A DNA stretch of 64,000 bases from positions 5,279,030-5,343,029 of the forward strand of contig AP017308.1 in the NCBI GenBank assembly GCA_001548435.1, written 5' to 3'. The DNA comes from Leptolyngbya sp. NIES-3755. Lineage in GTDB: Bacteria > Cyanobacteriota > Cyanobacteriia > Leptolyngbyales > Leptolyngbyaceae. Both the position numbers and the translations under genes were made by a program. Numbering within the stretch: position 1 is the first letter of the stretch; every line of letters begins with the position of its first letter. The notes below the pieces were generated by a model. The model saw nothing but the letters and a program-made list of their open reading frames with translations. It searched no databases and was not told the origin of the DNA. This document shows, in pieces, positions 7,872 through 14,801 of this stretch.

Positions 7872-8351
7872 TCAAACCCCGAAGAAGGATTCCAATTTGA
7901 AGAATGCTTGATAGGGAAAATCCCCTGAGCGATTTTTCTCAAAACTCTTTTCTTTAAGCAATGCAGCAAGCTTTTTCATCTGATAGTAAACAAGCTTTGC
8001 GAATTGGTTGATCTTAATCTCAAACTCCACCAACATTATTTCTCCAGCGACTTCATCACCGAAAGAATAATGGGATGGAAATTCTGTTACTACGACCTTC
8101 ATTAAGTGTCTCTTAGCGGGATTTCTAGTCATCCTCCATCGGTTGCCCCCCGGTTCATTCCACCAAGTAAGTTCCACTGTCGAATCGCCTTTCATCATTA
8201 AAACAGTAGCTTCGATAAGATCTCCGATTGGATTCCCGAAACTATGGCTAATATCTAATTCGTAAATCTGCCTATTCACGAAGAGCAAACAGGTACTCCA
8301 TCCACCAGACGATAGAACATATAAGAGGTCGATATCATCACCATCGTACAT
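7872..8351 (-). CDS. Hypothetical protein, no recognised domain
   Basis: 159 residues, not recognised. It is a soluble, mixed alpha/beta-looking protein with many aromatic residues: WNEPGGNRWRMTRN, EFPSHYSFGDEVAG, then a long lysine-rich helix (LVYYQMKKLAALLKEKSFEK). The DIDLLYVLSSGGWSTCL start and strand pattern recall small immunity-type or cargo proteins of cyanobacteria, but that is no more than an impression. It lies between the toxin-antitoxin cluster and the ECF ATPase gene on the same strand. The codon use resembles its neighbours. Confidence 0.5.
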   Translation of the reverse strand: MYDGDDIDLLYVLSSGGWSTCLLFVNRQIYELDISHSFGNPIGDLIEATVLMMKGDSTVELTWWNEPGGNRWRMTRNPAKRHLMKVVVTEFPSHYSFGDEVAGEIMLVEFEIKINQFAKLVYYQMKKLAALLKEKSFEKNRSGDFPYQAFFKLESFFGV

Positions 8352-8378
8352 ACGGAGATCTTAAATTCAAATAATTTT

Positions 8379-9080
8379 CTAATCTTCAACGTCTTCGGTT
8401 TGCATCAACCTTTGTTTCAAGCGTTCAGGATCGCCTTTATCAACAACCTTCCCCGCTTCTAACAAAAACGCCCCATCGCAATACTCCAATTCTTCCAGCC
8501 GATGCGTCACCCAAAGCGCCGTAATCCCCCGCTTCTTCACCAACGTCTGCACCTGCGCCACCAACTCCAACTGGCTATCCGGATCAAGCAACGCGGTCGG
8601 CTCATCTAATAAAAGGACATCACAATGACGAGCGATCGCACCCGCGATCGCCACCCGCTGTTTCTGTCCCCCACTCAGCGCATAAATCGGACGACGCTGA
8701 AACGCCCCCAAACTCACAGCCGAAAGCGACTCTTCCACCCGCTCTCGAATCTGCGCGATCGTCAACCCTTCATCCACCAGCCCAAACGCCACATCCGCCC
8801 CCACCGTCGGCATCACCAACTGATGATCCGGATTTTGAAACACAAAACCGACCGGAGGCGAGATCAGAACTTCTCCCCCAGTCGGTTGCAGCAATCCCGC
8901 CAACAATCGCAGCAGCGTCGATTTACCGCTGCCATTTGCGCCCAACAGCATCCAAAATTCACCCTTCGGCACGTCCAGCGCACAAGAGCGCAAAATCGCC
9001 TTGTCCTCCGACCAGCCAAAACTCAGGTCGATCGCTTGAATTGCAGAAAGGTTTTGCGGTTTGGGCGCGTCTACGGTCAT
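8379..9080 (-). CDS. ECF/CbiO-type ABC transporter ATP-binding protein
   Basis: 233 residues, one complete ABC domain: Walker A GANGSGKST near residue 52, Q-loop VFQNPDHQ, signature ALSGGQKQRVA, Walker B DVLLLDEP and switch His in WVTHRLEE. The VFQNPDHQ-type Q-loop is characteristic of energy-coupling-factor (CbiO/EcfA) ATPases for vitamins, cobalt and nickel. No EcfT or S-component lies in this window, so the transported substrate is unknown and the ATPase must partner with proteins encoded elsewhere. It starts 6 bases after the UPF0367 gene, so both are probably co-transcribed. Confidence 0.8.
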   Translation of the reverse strand: MTVDAPKPQNLSAIQAIDLSFGWSEDKAILRSCALDVPKGEFWMLLGANGSGKSTLLRLLAGLLQPTGGEVLISPPVGFVFQNPDHQLVMPTVGADVAFGLVDEGLTIAQIRERVEESLSAVSLGAFQRRPIYALSGGQKQRVAIAGAIARHCDVLLLDEPTALLDPDSQLELVAQVQTLVKKRGITALWVTHRLEELEYCDGAFLLEAGKVVDKGDPERLKQRLMQTEDVED

Positions 9081-9086
9081 ATCGAT

Positions 9087-9353
9087 CTATTCCGCCGTTG
9101 CAAATGAGAATCCTGCGGGTCTGCCCGAAGCTGCCGCGCTCGATTTCTCATACATCTGAACCGCCGCAATATTATCGGCAAACACCGCGATCTTCTTATC
9201 GGTTTGGCGATCGCAGGTGAATTCCAACAGTCCGCCGCCGCCCTTCATGGCATTGGTGATTTCTTGATAAGTTGCTTCCGCTGCTTCCACTGATTTCCGT
9301 TGAAATGAGAGACCGAGTGGGTTTCCCTTCAGGGTTAATTCGAGAATATACAT
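9087..9353 (-). CDS. UPF0367 family protein
   Basis: 88 residues. The pattern MYILELTLKGNPLGLSFQRK, AEATYQEITNAMKGG, then LEFTCDRQTDKKIAVF and NIAAVQMYEK matches the cyanobacterial UPF0367 family ('L-E-L-T-C-D-R-Q-x-x-K-K ... I-x-A-V-Q-M'). Members are restricted mainly to cyanobacteria and have no assigned function. The gene is the first of a two-gene unit with the ECF-type ATPase and is divergent from psbD, with a 245-bp intergenic region between them. Confidence 0.75.
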   Translation of the reverse strand: MYILELTLKGNPLGLSFQRKSVEAAEATYQEITNAMKGGGGLLEFTCDRQTDKKIAVFADNIAAVQMYEKSSAAASGRPAGFSFATAE

Positions 9354-9508
9354 AATGTCGATCGTACAAACTGCCAGTTCTCAGTATCGCAAATATCCGC
9401 AGAAACGGCTTGCCTTCTCATTGTGCTAGATGAGGATTAATTTGAAAGAATTTCCGTAATTCTAAGATTTGTTAAGAAAAAGACTGGAAATTTTTGGGAA
9501 AGTCTCCA

Positions 9509-9514
9509 TATAAT
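9509..9514 (+). promoter_or_regulatory. Likely -10 element of the psbD promoter
   Basis: A perfect TATAAT stands 85 bases before the psbD ATG. No good -35 hexamer is present 17 bases upstream, which is common for light-regulated cyanobacterial photosystem II promoters. Transcription would start near 9521 and give an approximately 80-base leader with TTTGGAGA as ribosome-binding site. Confidence 0.5.
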
Positions 9515-9598
9515 CAGAAGCATAGGTAACGAAAAGTAAACTCCATTTCATAATTCAGAGTTTGCTCATTCCTCCGTACTTATTTGGAGATTATTCAA

Positions 9599-10657
9599 AT
9601 GACCATCGCAGTAGGTCGCGCCCCAGCGCAGAGAGGCGTATTCGATGCCCTCGACGACTGGCTCAAACGCGATAGATTCGTCTTCGTCGGCTGGTCAGGT
9701 ATCCTGCTTTTCCCCTGTGCCTTCCTGGCACTCGGCGGCTGGATGACCGGCACCACCTTCGTGTCCTCCTGGTACACCCACGGACTCGCCTCCTCGTACC
9801 TCGAAGGCTGTAACTTCCTCACCGTTGCCGTTTCCACTCCCGCAGACAGCTTGGGACACTCCTTGCTGCTGCTCTGGGGACCGGAAGCACAAGGTGACTT
9901 CACCCGCTGGTGTCAACTCGGCGGACTCTGGACCTTCGTTGCCCTCCACGGCGCGTTCGGTCTGATCGGCTTCTGTCTACGTCAGCTCGAAATCGCACGA
10001 CTCGTCGGCATTCGTCCGTACAACGCGATCGCGTTCACCGGACCGATCGCGGTATTCGTCTCGGTGTTCTTGATGTACCCGTTGGGACAATCGAGCTGGT
10101 TCTTCGCACCCTCGTTTGGTGTCGCTGCAATCTTCCGTTTCATCTTGTTCATCCAAGGGTTCCACAACTTCACCCTGAACCCGTTCCACATGATGGGCGT
10201 GGCTGGGATTCTCGGTGGCGCACTGCTGTGTGCGATTCATGGAGCGACGGTTGAGAACACCTTGTTTGAAGACGGCGACGGGTCGAGCACCTTCCGGGCG
10301 TTTAACCCGACCCAAGCCGAAGAAACCTATTCGATGGTGACCGCGAACCGCTTCTGGTCACAGATCTTCGGAATTGCCTTCAGCAACAAACGGTGGTTGC
10401 ACTTCTTCATGCTGTTCGTCCCTGTGACGGGACTGTGGATGGCATCGGTGGGCATCATCGGGATTGCGCTCAACCTGCGCGCCTACGACTTCGTCTCTCA
10501 GGAACTTCGAGCTGCTGAAGACCCGGAATTTGAAACGTTCTACACGAAGAACATTTTGCTGAACGAGGGCATCCGGGCGTGGATGGCATCTCAGGATCAG
10601 CCGCATGAACACTTTGTATTCCCTGAAGAAGTGCTGCCTCGCGGTAACGCTCTCTAA
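9599..10657 (+). CDS. psbD: Photosystem II reaction-center protein D2, stand-alone copy
   Basis: 352 residues, the exact normal D2 length, starting [10 protein letters not shown] at the ATG after TTTGGAGA; an upstream in-frame ATG at 9584 is too far into the leader. D2 binds P680 chlorophyll, pheophytin, QA and the non-heme iron in the thylakoid membrane. Key residues are all present: TyrD at 160, His189, the chlorophyll ligand His197, iron ligands His214 and His268, and Trp253 at the QA site. Position 191 is Phe where I recall Trp in D2 sequences generally. psbC does not follow (a terminator does), so this is the monocistronic psbD2-type copy. Codons are strongly C/G-ended, as expected for very high expression. 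Confidence 0.97.
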   Translation: MTIAVGRAPAQRGVFDALDDWLKRDRFVFVGWSGILLFPCAFLALGGWMTGTTFVSSWYTHGLASSYLEGCNFLTVAVSTPADSLGHSLLLLWGPEAQGDFTRWCQLGGLWTFVALHGAFGLIGFCLRQLEIARLVGIRPYNAIAFTGPIAVFVSVFLMYPLGQSSWFFAPSFGVAAIFRFILFIQGFHNFTLNPFHMMGVAGILGGALLCAIHGATVENTLFEDGDGSSTFRAFNPTQAEETYSMVTANRFWSQIFGIAFSNKRWLHFFMLFVPVTGLWMASVGIIGIALNLRAYDFVSQELRAAEDPEFETFYTKNILLNEGIRAWMASQDQPHEHFVFPEEVLPRGNAL

Positions 10658-10683
10658 GAAGCAAAGTCTTTCTGATTCCATTG

Positions 10684-10713
10684 GCTCCTACCTCTTTGGT
10701 GGGAGCTTTTTTT
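10684..10713 (+). terminator. Rho-independent terminator of psbD
   Basis: GCTCCTACC (10684-10692) pairs with GGTGGGAGC (10698-10706) with one G-T pair and a 5-base loop, followed directly by seven T. It lies 27 bases past the psbD stop and shows that psbD is transcribed alone. Confidence 0.9.
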
Positions 10714-10718
10714 AAGGC

Positions 10719-10749
10719 TTGACACATTCTCGAATAGACGTGCTACATT
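10719..10749 (+). promoter_or_regulatory. Sigma70-type promoter of the leader/small-RNA unit
   Basis: Perfect -35 TTGACA (10719-10724) and an extended -10 TGCTACATT with TACATT at 10744-10749. The spacer is 19 bases, slightly long. It sits immediately after the psbD terminator and drives the 23-aa ORF that follows. Confidence 0.6.
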
Positions 10750-10833
10750 GAATTACAGATGAAGGAATTCGATGAGTTCCGAGTCTGTAAACCCTTTGAA
10801 ATTTATCCACTTAGGACATAGGAGGTGATGCCC

Positions 10834-10905
10834 ATGCCAGATAGTAGTAAATGCTTGGGTCGTCAGGTTAGAGTTAGTCGGCTGTGCGCCGGGGCTGTTC
10901 TCTAA
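10834..10905 (+). CDS. 23-residue peptide with perfect Shine-Dalgarno
   Basis: ATG at 10834, TAA at 10903-10905. AGGAGGTGAT at 10820-10829 is fully complementary to the 3' end of 16S rRNA and lies 8 bases (from AGGAGG) before the ATG; a second in-frame ATG at 10828 is too close to that site. The peptide starts MPDSSKCLGRQ, ends LCAGAVL, is basic and has two Cys. I do not recognise it. The quality of the ribosome-binding site, better than that of any long gene here, is the main argument that it is translated, either as a leader peptide or as a functional miniprotein. Confidence 0.5.
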   Translation: MPDSSKCLGRQVRVSRLCAGAVL

Positions 10906-10931
10906 CAGTTATTTCAGACCTTTTGTAAGTA

Positions 10932-11123
10932 TTGTCCGTACAATTCTTCAATCACTGGACTAACTCGGAGTTTCCTTCCGGCAGTCTGGTTTCTAAACTG
11001 AAGACCCGCTACACCGCTCTTGTTCATGAGGTTTGGATGCGTCCTGCCTCCCCGAACAGGAGCGGATGGTTTTTTAAAGAGAAAATTTACACGACCGCTC
11101 TAAAGAAGTACGTCCTTAGATAG
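10932..11123 (+). CDS. Possible small ORF (63 codons, TTG start), doubtful
   Basis: An open frame from a TTG at 10932 to the TAG at 11121-11123 encodes a plausible-looking basic polypeptide with SEFPSGSLVSKLKTRYTALV and WMRPASPNRSGWFF. There is no convincing ribosome-binding site, the frame is closed by TAA just upstream, and it runs through the terminator stem at 11014-11075, so it may be only a by-product of RNA structure. I list it because composition is protein-like and no other gene occupies the stretch. Confidence 0.2.
   Translation: MSVQFFNHWTNSEFPSGSLVSKLKTRYTALVHEVWMRPASPNRSGWFFKEKIYTTALKKYVLR
11014..11075 (+). terminator. Intrinsic terminator with a 12-bp stem
   Basis: CCGCTCTTGTTC (11014-11025) pairs with GAACAGGAGCGG (11054-11065) over 12 positions with one G-T pair; the 28-base loop can form an inner GAGG/CCTC stem. 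ATGG and six T follow (11070-11075). It ends the unit that starts at 10757, about 290 bases before the porin ATG. Confidence 0.65.
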
Positions 11124-11289
11124 AGGAGCCTGAATTTCGACTGAGGCAATCTATAACGAGACTGGGTACTCTACCAGAGGAATTCCTGTAAACAAATCCT
11201 GACAGTTGGAGAATTGTCACACGAATGGTGTGTCACTATTCGGCTCTAGCAGGTAAACTAATTTGCAGTGGTAAAGTTGTGCAGTAATC

Positions 11290-11316
11290 TTGCCAACTTG
11301 GTAATTTTGATATAGA
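11290..11316 (+). promoter_or_regulatory. Weak candidate promoter of the porin gene
   Basis: TTGCCA (11290-11295) and TATAGA (11311-11316) are separated by 15 bases, shorter than ideal. It lies 48 bases before the porin ATG, in an otherwise gene-free stretch (11124-11364) that also holds a small CACAC/GTGTG hairpin near 11220. Confidence 0.3.
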
Positions 11317-11364
11317 AGGCTCCGCTAGTCGTTCTATCTGTAGGTGTGAGGAAAACTAAACACA

Positions 11365-13242
11365 ATGCGTAAGATCTTATTGAACTCTCTGTTCACAAGT
11401 CCTGCTGTTTTGGGCGCAGCTCTAATGATGTCTTCCTCCGCGATCGCGGCTCCGAAGGCAGAAGTCGCTGGACTGCCCGCTCTTGAAGTTGGAACTCAGT
11501 CGAAGGTCGTTGCACCTCTTACTGAAGTCAAGGCTCTGGCTGATGTGAAATCGCTCAGCCCCGAAAAGACCGCTGAAACGGTCAAGCCTCAACCCCAAAT
11601 TGCAGCAGAATTCAGCCCTGCTAAATCTGTAGTCGTAAACGAGCCTGTAAAAGTTGCCCAAGCCGCAACCGAAACTCCGGCAACCCCCACCAGCGTTGAT
11701 TCCTTGAACCAAATCAACCGCTACAGCCGCGAAGGACAAGGCGCAACCAGCGCAGGTCAAGTTACCTCAGTGTCTCAGCTTTCCGATGTTCGTCCCACTG
11801 ACTGGGCATTCCAAGCACTCCAATCCCTGGTTGAACGCTATGGCTGTATCGCTGGCTATCCCGATCGTACTTACCGGGGCAATCGCGCTCTGACTCGTTT
11901 CGAGTTCGCAGCCGGTCTGAATGCTTGTCTCGATCGAGTGAACGAATTGATCGCCGCTTCAACCGCTGACTTGGTGAAGAAAGAAGACCTCGCAACCCTA
12001 CAGAAGCTGCAAGAGCAATTCGCAGCAGAGTTGGCAACAATTCGCGGACGAGTGGATGCGTTGGAAGCTCGCACAACCACGTTGGAGAGACAGCAATTCT
12101 CGACCACGACGAAACTCGCGGGTGAGGCAATCTTCGCAGTCACCGATGAGTTTGGTGTTCGTGGAACTGGCGGGAATAACACCGTCTTCCAGAACCGGAT
12201 TCGTTTAGCATTAAACACCAGCTTCACCGGAAGAGACTTGTTAGTCACCCGGATTGCAGCAGGAAACGCTGACCTCTTCCAATTGAATGGCGCAGGCACA
12301 CCGGGTGGAGCCGTAGCTGAAGGGATTCAAACCTTTAACTTCGGTAACACAGGCGGAAACCGTGGCTTCATTGACTGGGTTGCTTACTACTTCCCGGTTG
12401 GCGAAAACCTGAGATTCTATATCCCAGTAGTCGGCGGTTTGCACTATGACTATGCTCCGACCATCAGCCCTGCTTTGGATGCGGCTGACGGTGGTACAGG
12501 TCCGCTCTCGGTCTTCGCTCAACGTAACCCGATTTACTTGATCGGTGGTGGTAGTGGAATCGGTGCGACTTTCGGCATCAACAGCGCTTTCCAACTGAGT
12601 GCAGGTTATTTGGCTGACAACTCAGACGGAACTCAGCTCACCTTTGGAGCCAATAACCCTGCTGCTGGGGGTGGCTTGTTCAACGGAAGCTACGGTGCTT
12701 TGGCTCAATTGACCTTCACTCCAAGCAATGCCCTGCAAATCGGTTTAACCTACGTCAACGCCTACCGTCGTGGCGCGATCTTTGATACCGGTTCGGCATT
12801 GGCTTCTTCTGGAACCTTCCTGGCAAACCGTAACATCGGTGGATCGGGTGCTTCTCAAGTTAGCGCTTACGGTGCTTCGGTCGCATTCAGACCGAGTCCT
12901 AACATTGTGCTGAACGCATTTGGTTCGTTGATCAACGCGAACTTTGTGGATGACGGTGAAGGACAGAAAGACATCTGGACTTATGGAGTTGGGGTTGCGT
13001 TCCCTGACTTCGGTAAGAAAGGCAACCTGCTTGGATTTGTTGCGGGTGCTGAGCCTTACATGGGTAATCCGGGTGCTGGTTTGCGGAATGACATTCCGTT
13101 GCACTTTGAAGGATTCTACAAGTACCAATTGACCGACAACATCTCGGTGACTCCAGGTGTGATCTGGGTCGTGAATCCGGGTCAAAACGAGGCAAATGAT
13201 GATGTTGTGATCGGTACGATTAGAACGACCTTCACGTTCTAA
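11365..13242 (+). CDS. Iron-uptake-type porin with SLH domain (OprB family)
   Basis: 625 residues. A signal peptide ends near SSSAIAAPKA at about residue 29, followed by a Pro/Val/Ala-rich linker. An SLH domain occupies roughly residues 138-190 (VRPTDWAFQALQSLVERYGC, PDRTYRGNRALTRFEFAAGL), then a coiled coil (LATLQKLQEQFAAELATIRG), and from about 260 onward a beta-barrel rich in Gly, Asn and aromatic residues, ending in ...IRTTFTF with the C-terminal Phe used for outer-membrane insertion. This is the major cyanobacterial porin family (Slr1841/SomA-like). Inorganic-ion and iron permeation is known for some members; selectivity here is unknown. Confidence 0.93.
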   Translation: MRKILLNSLFTSPAVLGAALMMSSSAIAAPKAEVAGLPALEVGTQSKVVAPLTEVKALADVKSLSPEKTAETVKPQPQIAAEFSPAKSVVVNEPVKVAQAATETPATPTSVDSLNQINRYSREGQGATSAGQVTSVSQLSDVRPTDWAFQALQSLVERYGCIAGYPDRTYRGNRALTRFEFAAGLNACLDRVNELIAASTADLVKKEDLATLQKLQEQFAAELATIRGRVDALEARTTTLERQQFSTTTKLAGEAIFAVTDEFGVRGTGGNNTVFQNRIRLALNTSFTGRDLLVTRIAAGNADLFQLNGAGTPGGAVAEGIQTFNFGNTGGNRGFIDWVAYYFPVGENLRFYIPVVGGLHYDYAPTISPALDAADGGTGPLSVFAQRNPIYLIGGGSGIGATFGINSAFQLSAGYLADNSDGTQLTFGANNPAAGGGLFNGSYGALAQLTFTPSNALQIGLTYVNAYRRGAIFDTGSALASSGTFLANRNIGGSGASQVSAYGASVAFRPSPNIVLNAFGSLINANFVDDGEGQKDIWTYGVGVAFPDFGKKGNLLGFVAGAEPYMGNPGAGLRNDIPLHFEGFYKYQLTDNISVTPGVIWVVNPGQNEANDDVVIGTIRTTFTF

Positions 13243-13253
13243 GATTGGCTCAA

Positions 13254-13278
13254 AACCTCGCTCATTTCGGGCGAGGTT
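13254..13278. other. Hairpin just after the porin stop
   Basis: AACCTCGC (13254-13261) and GCGAGGTT (13271-13278) form a perfect 8-bp stem with a 9-base loop, 12 bases after the stop. No T-run follows, so it more likely protects the mRNA 3' end than terminates. Confidence 0.5.
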
Positions 13279-13357
13279 GGGGAACAATCCTTTGATTTGT
13301 GCTTCAAATTTGTTAAGTGAACAATTAATGTTTGCTTCAGTTTGGTAAGCCTCATTT

Positions 13358-13390
13358 AAACCCTGTCGAATTGGCAGGGTTTTTGTTTTG
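13358..13390 (+). terminator. Rho-independent terminator after the porin gene
   Basis: AAACCCTG (13358-13365) and CAGGGTTT (13375-13382) form a perfect 8-bp stem with a 9-base loop followed by TTTTGTTTTG. It separates the porin gene from the DUF2795 gene. Confidence 0.85.
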
Positions 13391-13491
13391 CCGTCTGTAA
13401 GAAGATAGAGACAGAAACGACACTCTGGATCGAAGTTTTAAGAGTGAGATAACTTTATGCTTTGGACGGTTTGTAGTTTTGGAGTAACGTT

Positions 13492-13686
13492 ATGGCGAAA
13501 GTCAATCCGATCGATGTTCAAAAATATTTGAAGGGCATTGATTACCCAGTTAACAAAGAAGACTTAATCAAACACGCAGAAAAGAATGGGGCAGATGAGA
13601 CCTTGAAATCGCTGCTTCAGGAATTGCCGGGAGACAACTTTGAGAAGCCGACTGATGTGAATAAAGCGATCGGACAAGTTGAATAA
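13492..13686 (+). CDS. DUF2795 domain protein
   Basis: 64 residues: MAKVNPIDVQKYLKGIDYPV, then KEDLIKHAEKNGADETLKSL and LPGDNFEKPTDVNKAIGQ. This is the compact helical DUF2795 fold, whose L-x-G-x-x-Y/F-P-x-x-K-x-D-L motif is clear. Family function is not known. TTTGGAGT lies 7 bases before the ATG. The gene has its own terminator at 13697-13724 and so is monocistronic. Confidence 0.85.
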   Translation: MAKVNPIDVQKYLKGIDYPVNKEDLIKHAEKNGADETLKSLLQELPGDNFEKPTDVNKAIGQVE

Positions 13687-13696
13687 GTTCTAATTG

Positions 13697-13724
13697 GGCT
13701 GCATTTCTAGAGTGCAGCTTTTTA
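13697..13724 (+). terminator. Terminator of the DUF2795 gene
   Basis: GCTGCA (13698-13703) pairs with TGCAGC (13713-13718), extended by one G-T pair, followed by five T. It lies 12 bases after the stop codon. Confidence 0.75.
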
Positions 13725-13729
13725 AATAC

Positions 13730-13764
13730 AAAAACGGGTGTGAAAGAACTAGCTCTCACACCCG
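13730..13764 (-). terminator. Terminator of the HLIP gene
   Basis: CGGGTGTGA (13735-13743) and TCACACCCG (13756-13764) form a perfect 9-bp stem with a 12-base loop. Read on the minus strand, a run of five T follows directly, so it terminates the HLIP gene that ends at 13785. Confidence 0.85.
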
Positions 13765-13784
13765 AATTGTTTATTGAATTCTAA

Positions 13785-13985
13785 TTAACCAACCAAGTGC
13801 AACAAGTCGCGAACAACGCTGTAACCTGCCAAATCCCAAAGGAGGTATGCGAGAAAACCAATCATTGCGAAACGTCCATTCCAAAGTTCAGCTTGGGGAG
13901 TCCAACCAAACAGAAATGCGTTCCGGTCTTTGCCATTGTATGCGGTAGAAATCGGTAAATCGGTCGTGCTAGGAGGAGATTGCAT
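13785..13985 (-). CDS. High-light-inducible protein (CAB/ELIP/HLIP family)
   Basis: 66 residues with one transmembrane helix that carries the chlorophyll-binding motif: A-E-L-W-N-G-R-F-A-M-I-G-F at residues 32-44 (Glu33, Asn36, Arg38). The preceding F-G-W-T-P-Q is also a family hallmark. HLIPs dimerise, bind chlorophyll a and carotenoids, and quench energy during photosystem II assembly or high-light stress. The gene is monocistronic, ending at a strong terminator, and has a long (450-bp) upstream region shared with the divergent STAS gene. I see no clear HLR1 repeat there. Confidence 0.92.
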   Translation of the reverse strand: MQSPPSTTDLPISTAYNGKDRNAFLFGWTPQAELWNGRFAMIGFLAYLLWDLAGYSVVRDLLHLVG

Positions 13986-14438
13986 ATCTATAATTCCAAA
14001 CGCTTCATAATTGTTATCGTACTGTTCATTCTCTTATTTGCTGTCTACCCATAGAAGCAAGCTATTTCTCTCCCTATTGATAGAGATAAAGTTTGAATCT
14101 CAATTTATCGAAAATGAGTGATATAAGCTACCTTGAAACTGTTAATTTCGATGCTATTCATTAGAAATGTTTTATCAGAAATTGAATGAATCGACATAGA
14201 TCGTATTCAACACTACGATCGCTTTTTCTAAATGATTGTAAAGTGGAGTCTACAATTGCAGTTTAGGTATTGAATTGGAAAGCTTCCAGCTACATCCTGA
14301 GATAGAGGTTAAGGCAAGTGCAGACGGCTACATTTATATAAGCTTAATTAATACTTTGTAGCGATTTCTCTTTTGCCTAGCATCTATTAAAGCTGGGGTT
14401 TCCCTATCTATTATCGTTTAGTAGTCAGGTTGTGGGGT
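13986..14438. other. Gene-free region between divergent HLIP and STAS genes
   Basis: 450 bp of A+T-rich DNA. Only very short frames occur, such as a 16-codon one beginning at the ATG near 14114, without a ribosome-binding site. It must hold the promoters of both flanking genes; several T-A-rich hexamers could serve as -10 elements but none stands out. No repeat or known RNA was recognised. Confidence 0.5.
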
Positions 14439-14765
14439 ATGGAATTATTAACTCGGACGATTCAGTTTCCAGAGACGTTAGATGACATAGTGATCGCTCA
14501 ATTCCATGAGCAAGCAAACGAAGCAATCCAGTCGGATTCGGATGCGATTCTCGTGGATTTCGCGAAGGTTGAGTTTATGAGTAGTCCTGGTTTGATGGCG
14601 TTGGTGATTGCATTTAAGCGATCGCGTGAAGCAGGAAAACCAATGCTCCTACAATCTGTCAACGAGCGCATTAGGATGCTTCTAGAATTAACCGGGATGG
14701 ATAAAGTGTTTGAAATTATGGAAAGTCCCGTTGAAGAAAGTGAACAAGTCTTAGTCAATCAATAA
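14439..14765 (+). CDS. STAS-domain anti-sigma-factor antagonist
   Basis: 108 residues from the ATG at 14439; a TTG at 14430 is an alternative. The fold reads AILVDFAKVEFMSSPGLMAL, with the phosphorylatable Ser in the M-S-S-P-G-L loop, then KPMLLQSVNERIRMLLELTG and MDKVFEIMES. This is the SpoIIAA/RsbV class, which binds anti-sigma kinases when unphosphorylated. Cyanobacteria have several; some act in motility or carbon sensing. No partner kinase or phosphatase is adjacent. A terminator follows immediately. Confidence 0.88.
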   Translation: MELLTRTIQFPETLDDIVIAQFHEQANEAIQSDSDAILVDFAKVEFMSSPGLMALVIAFKRSREAGKPMLLQSVNERIRMLLELTGMDKVFEIMESPVEESEQVLVNQ

Positions 14766-14771
14766 AATAAG

Positions 14772-14800
14772 AACCGGATCTGATTTAGATCCGGTTTTTT
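14772..14800. terminator. Bidirectional terminator between STAS and epoxide hydrolase genes
   Basis: AACCGGATC (14772-14780) and GATCCGGTT (14788-14796) form a perfect 9-bp stem with a 7-base loop; six T end at 14800. The convergent hydrolase gene stops at 14802, so the stem can serve both strands. Confidence 0.88.
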
Positions 14801-14801
14801 G

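Larger units (their letters stand above)
10757..11076 (+). ncRNA. Candidate leader or dual-function small RNA, about 320 nt
   Basis: The stretch between the promoter at 10719-10749 and the terminator at 11014-11075 behaves as a discrete transcription unit. It contains a 23-codon ORF behind a perfect Shine-Dalgarno, and the stop codon of this ORF lies inside a stem-loop (GTTAGAG 10867-10873 with CTCTAAC 10900-10906, inner CGGC/GCCG). I recognise no known RNA family in it. It may be an attenuated leader of the porin gene downstream or an independent peptide-coding small RNA. The ends are inferred from signals only. Confidence 0.45.

Noticed and set aside
8625-9107. Open frame of 160 codons opposite the ECF ATPase gene
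   Set aside because: Antisense shadow of a strongly supported ABC gene; its composition (Arg/His/Gln-rich) is typical of reversed coding DNA.
9910-10315. Several 80-115-codon frames overlapping psbD on both strands
   Set aside because: They follow from the high GC of psbD third codon positions; no ribosome-binding sites, and psbD is certain.
10820-11076. tmRNA, SRP RNA or group II intron in this stretch
   Set aside because: GGGGCTGTTCT recalls the tmRNA start, GTGCG the intron 5' end and, on the reverse strand, CCGGAAGGAA the SRP loop, but the required partner elements (tag ORF, domain V, matching helices) are absent.
10834-11123. Programmed frameshift joining the 23-codon ORF and the 63-codon frame
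   Set aside because: The second frame is closed by a TAA at 10926-10928, after the end of the first ORF, so no single shift can join them.
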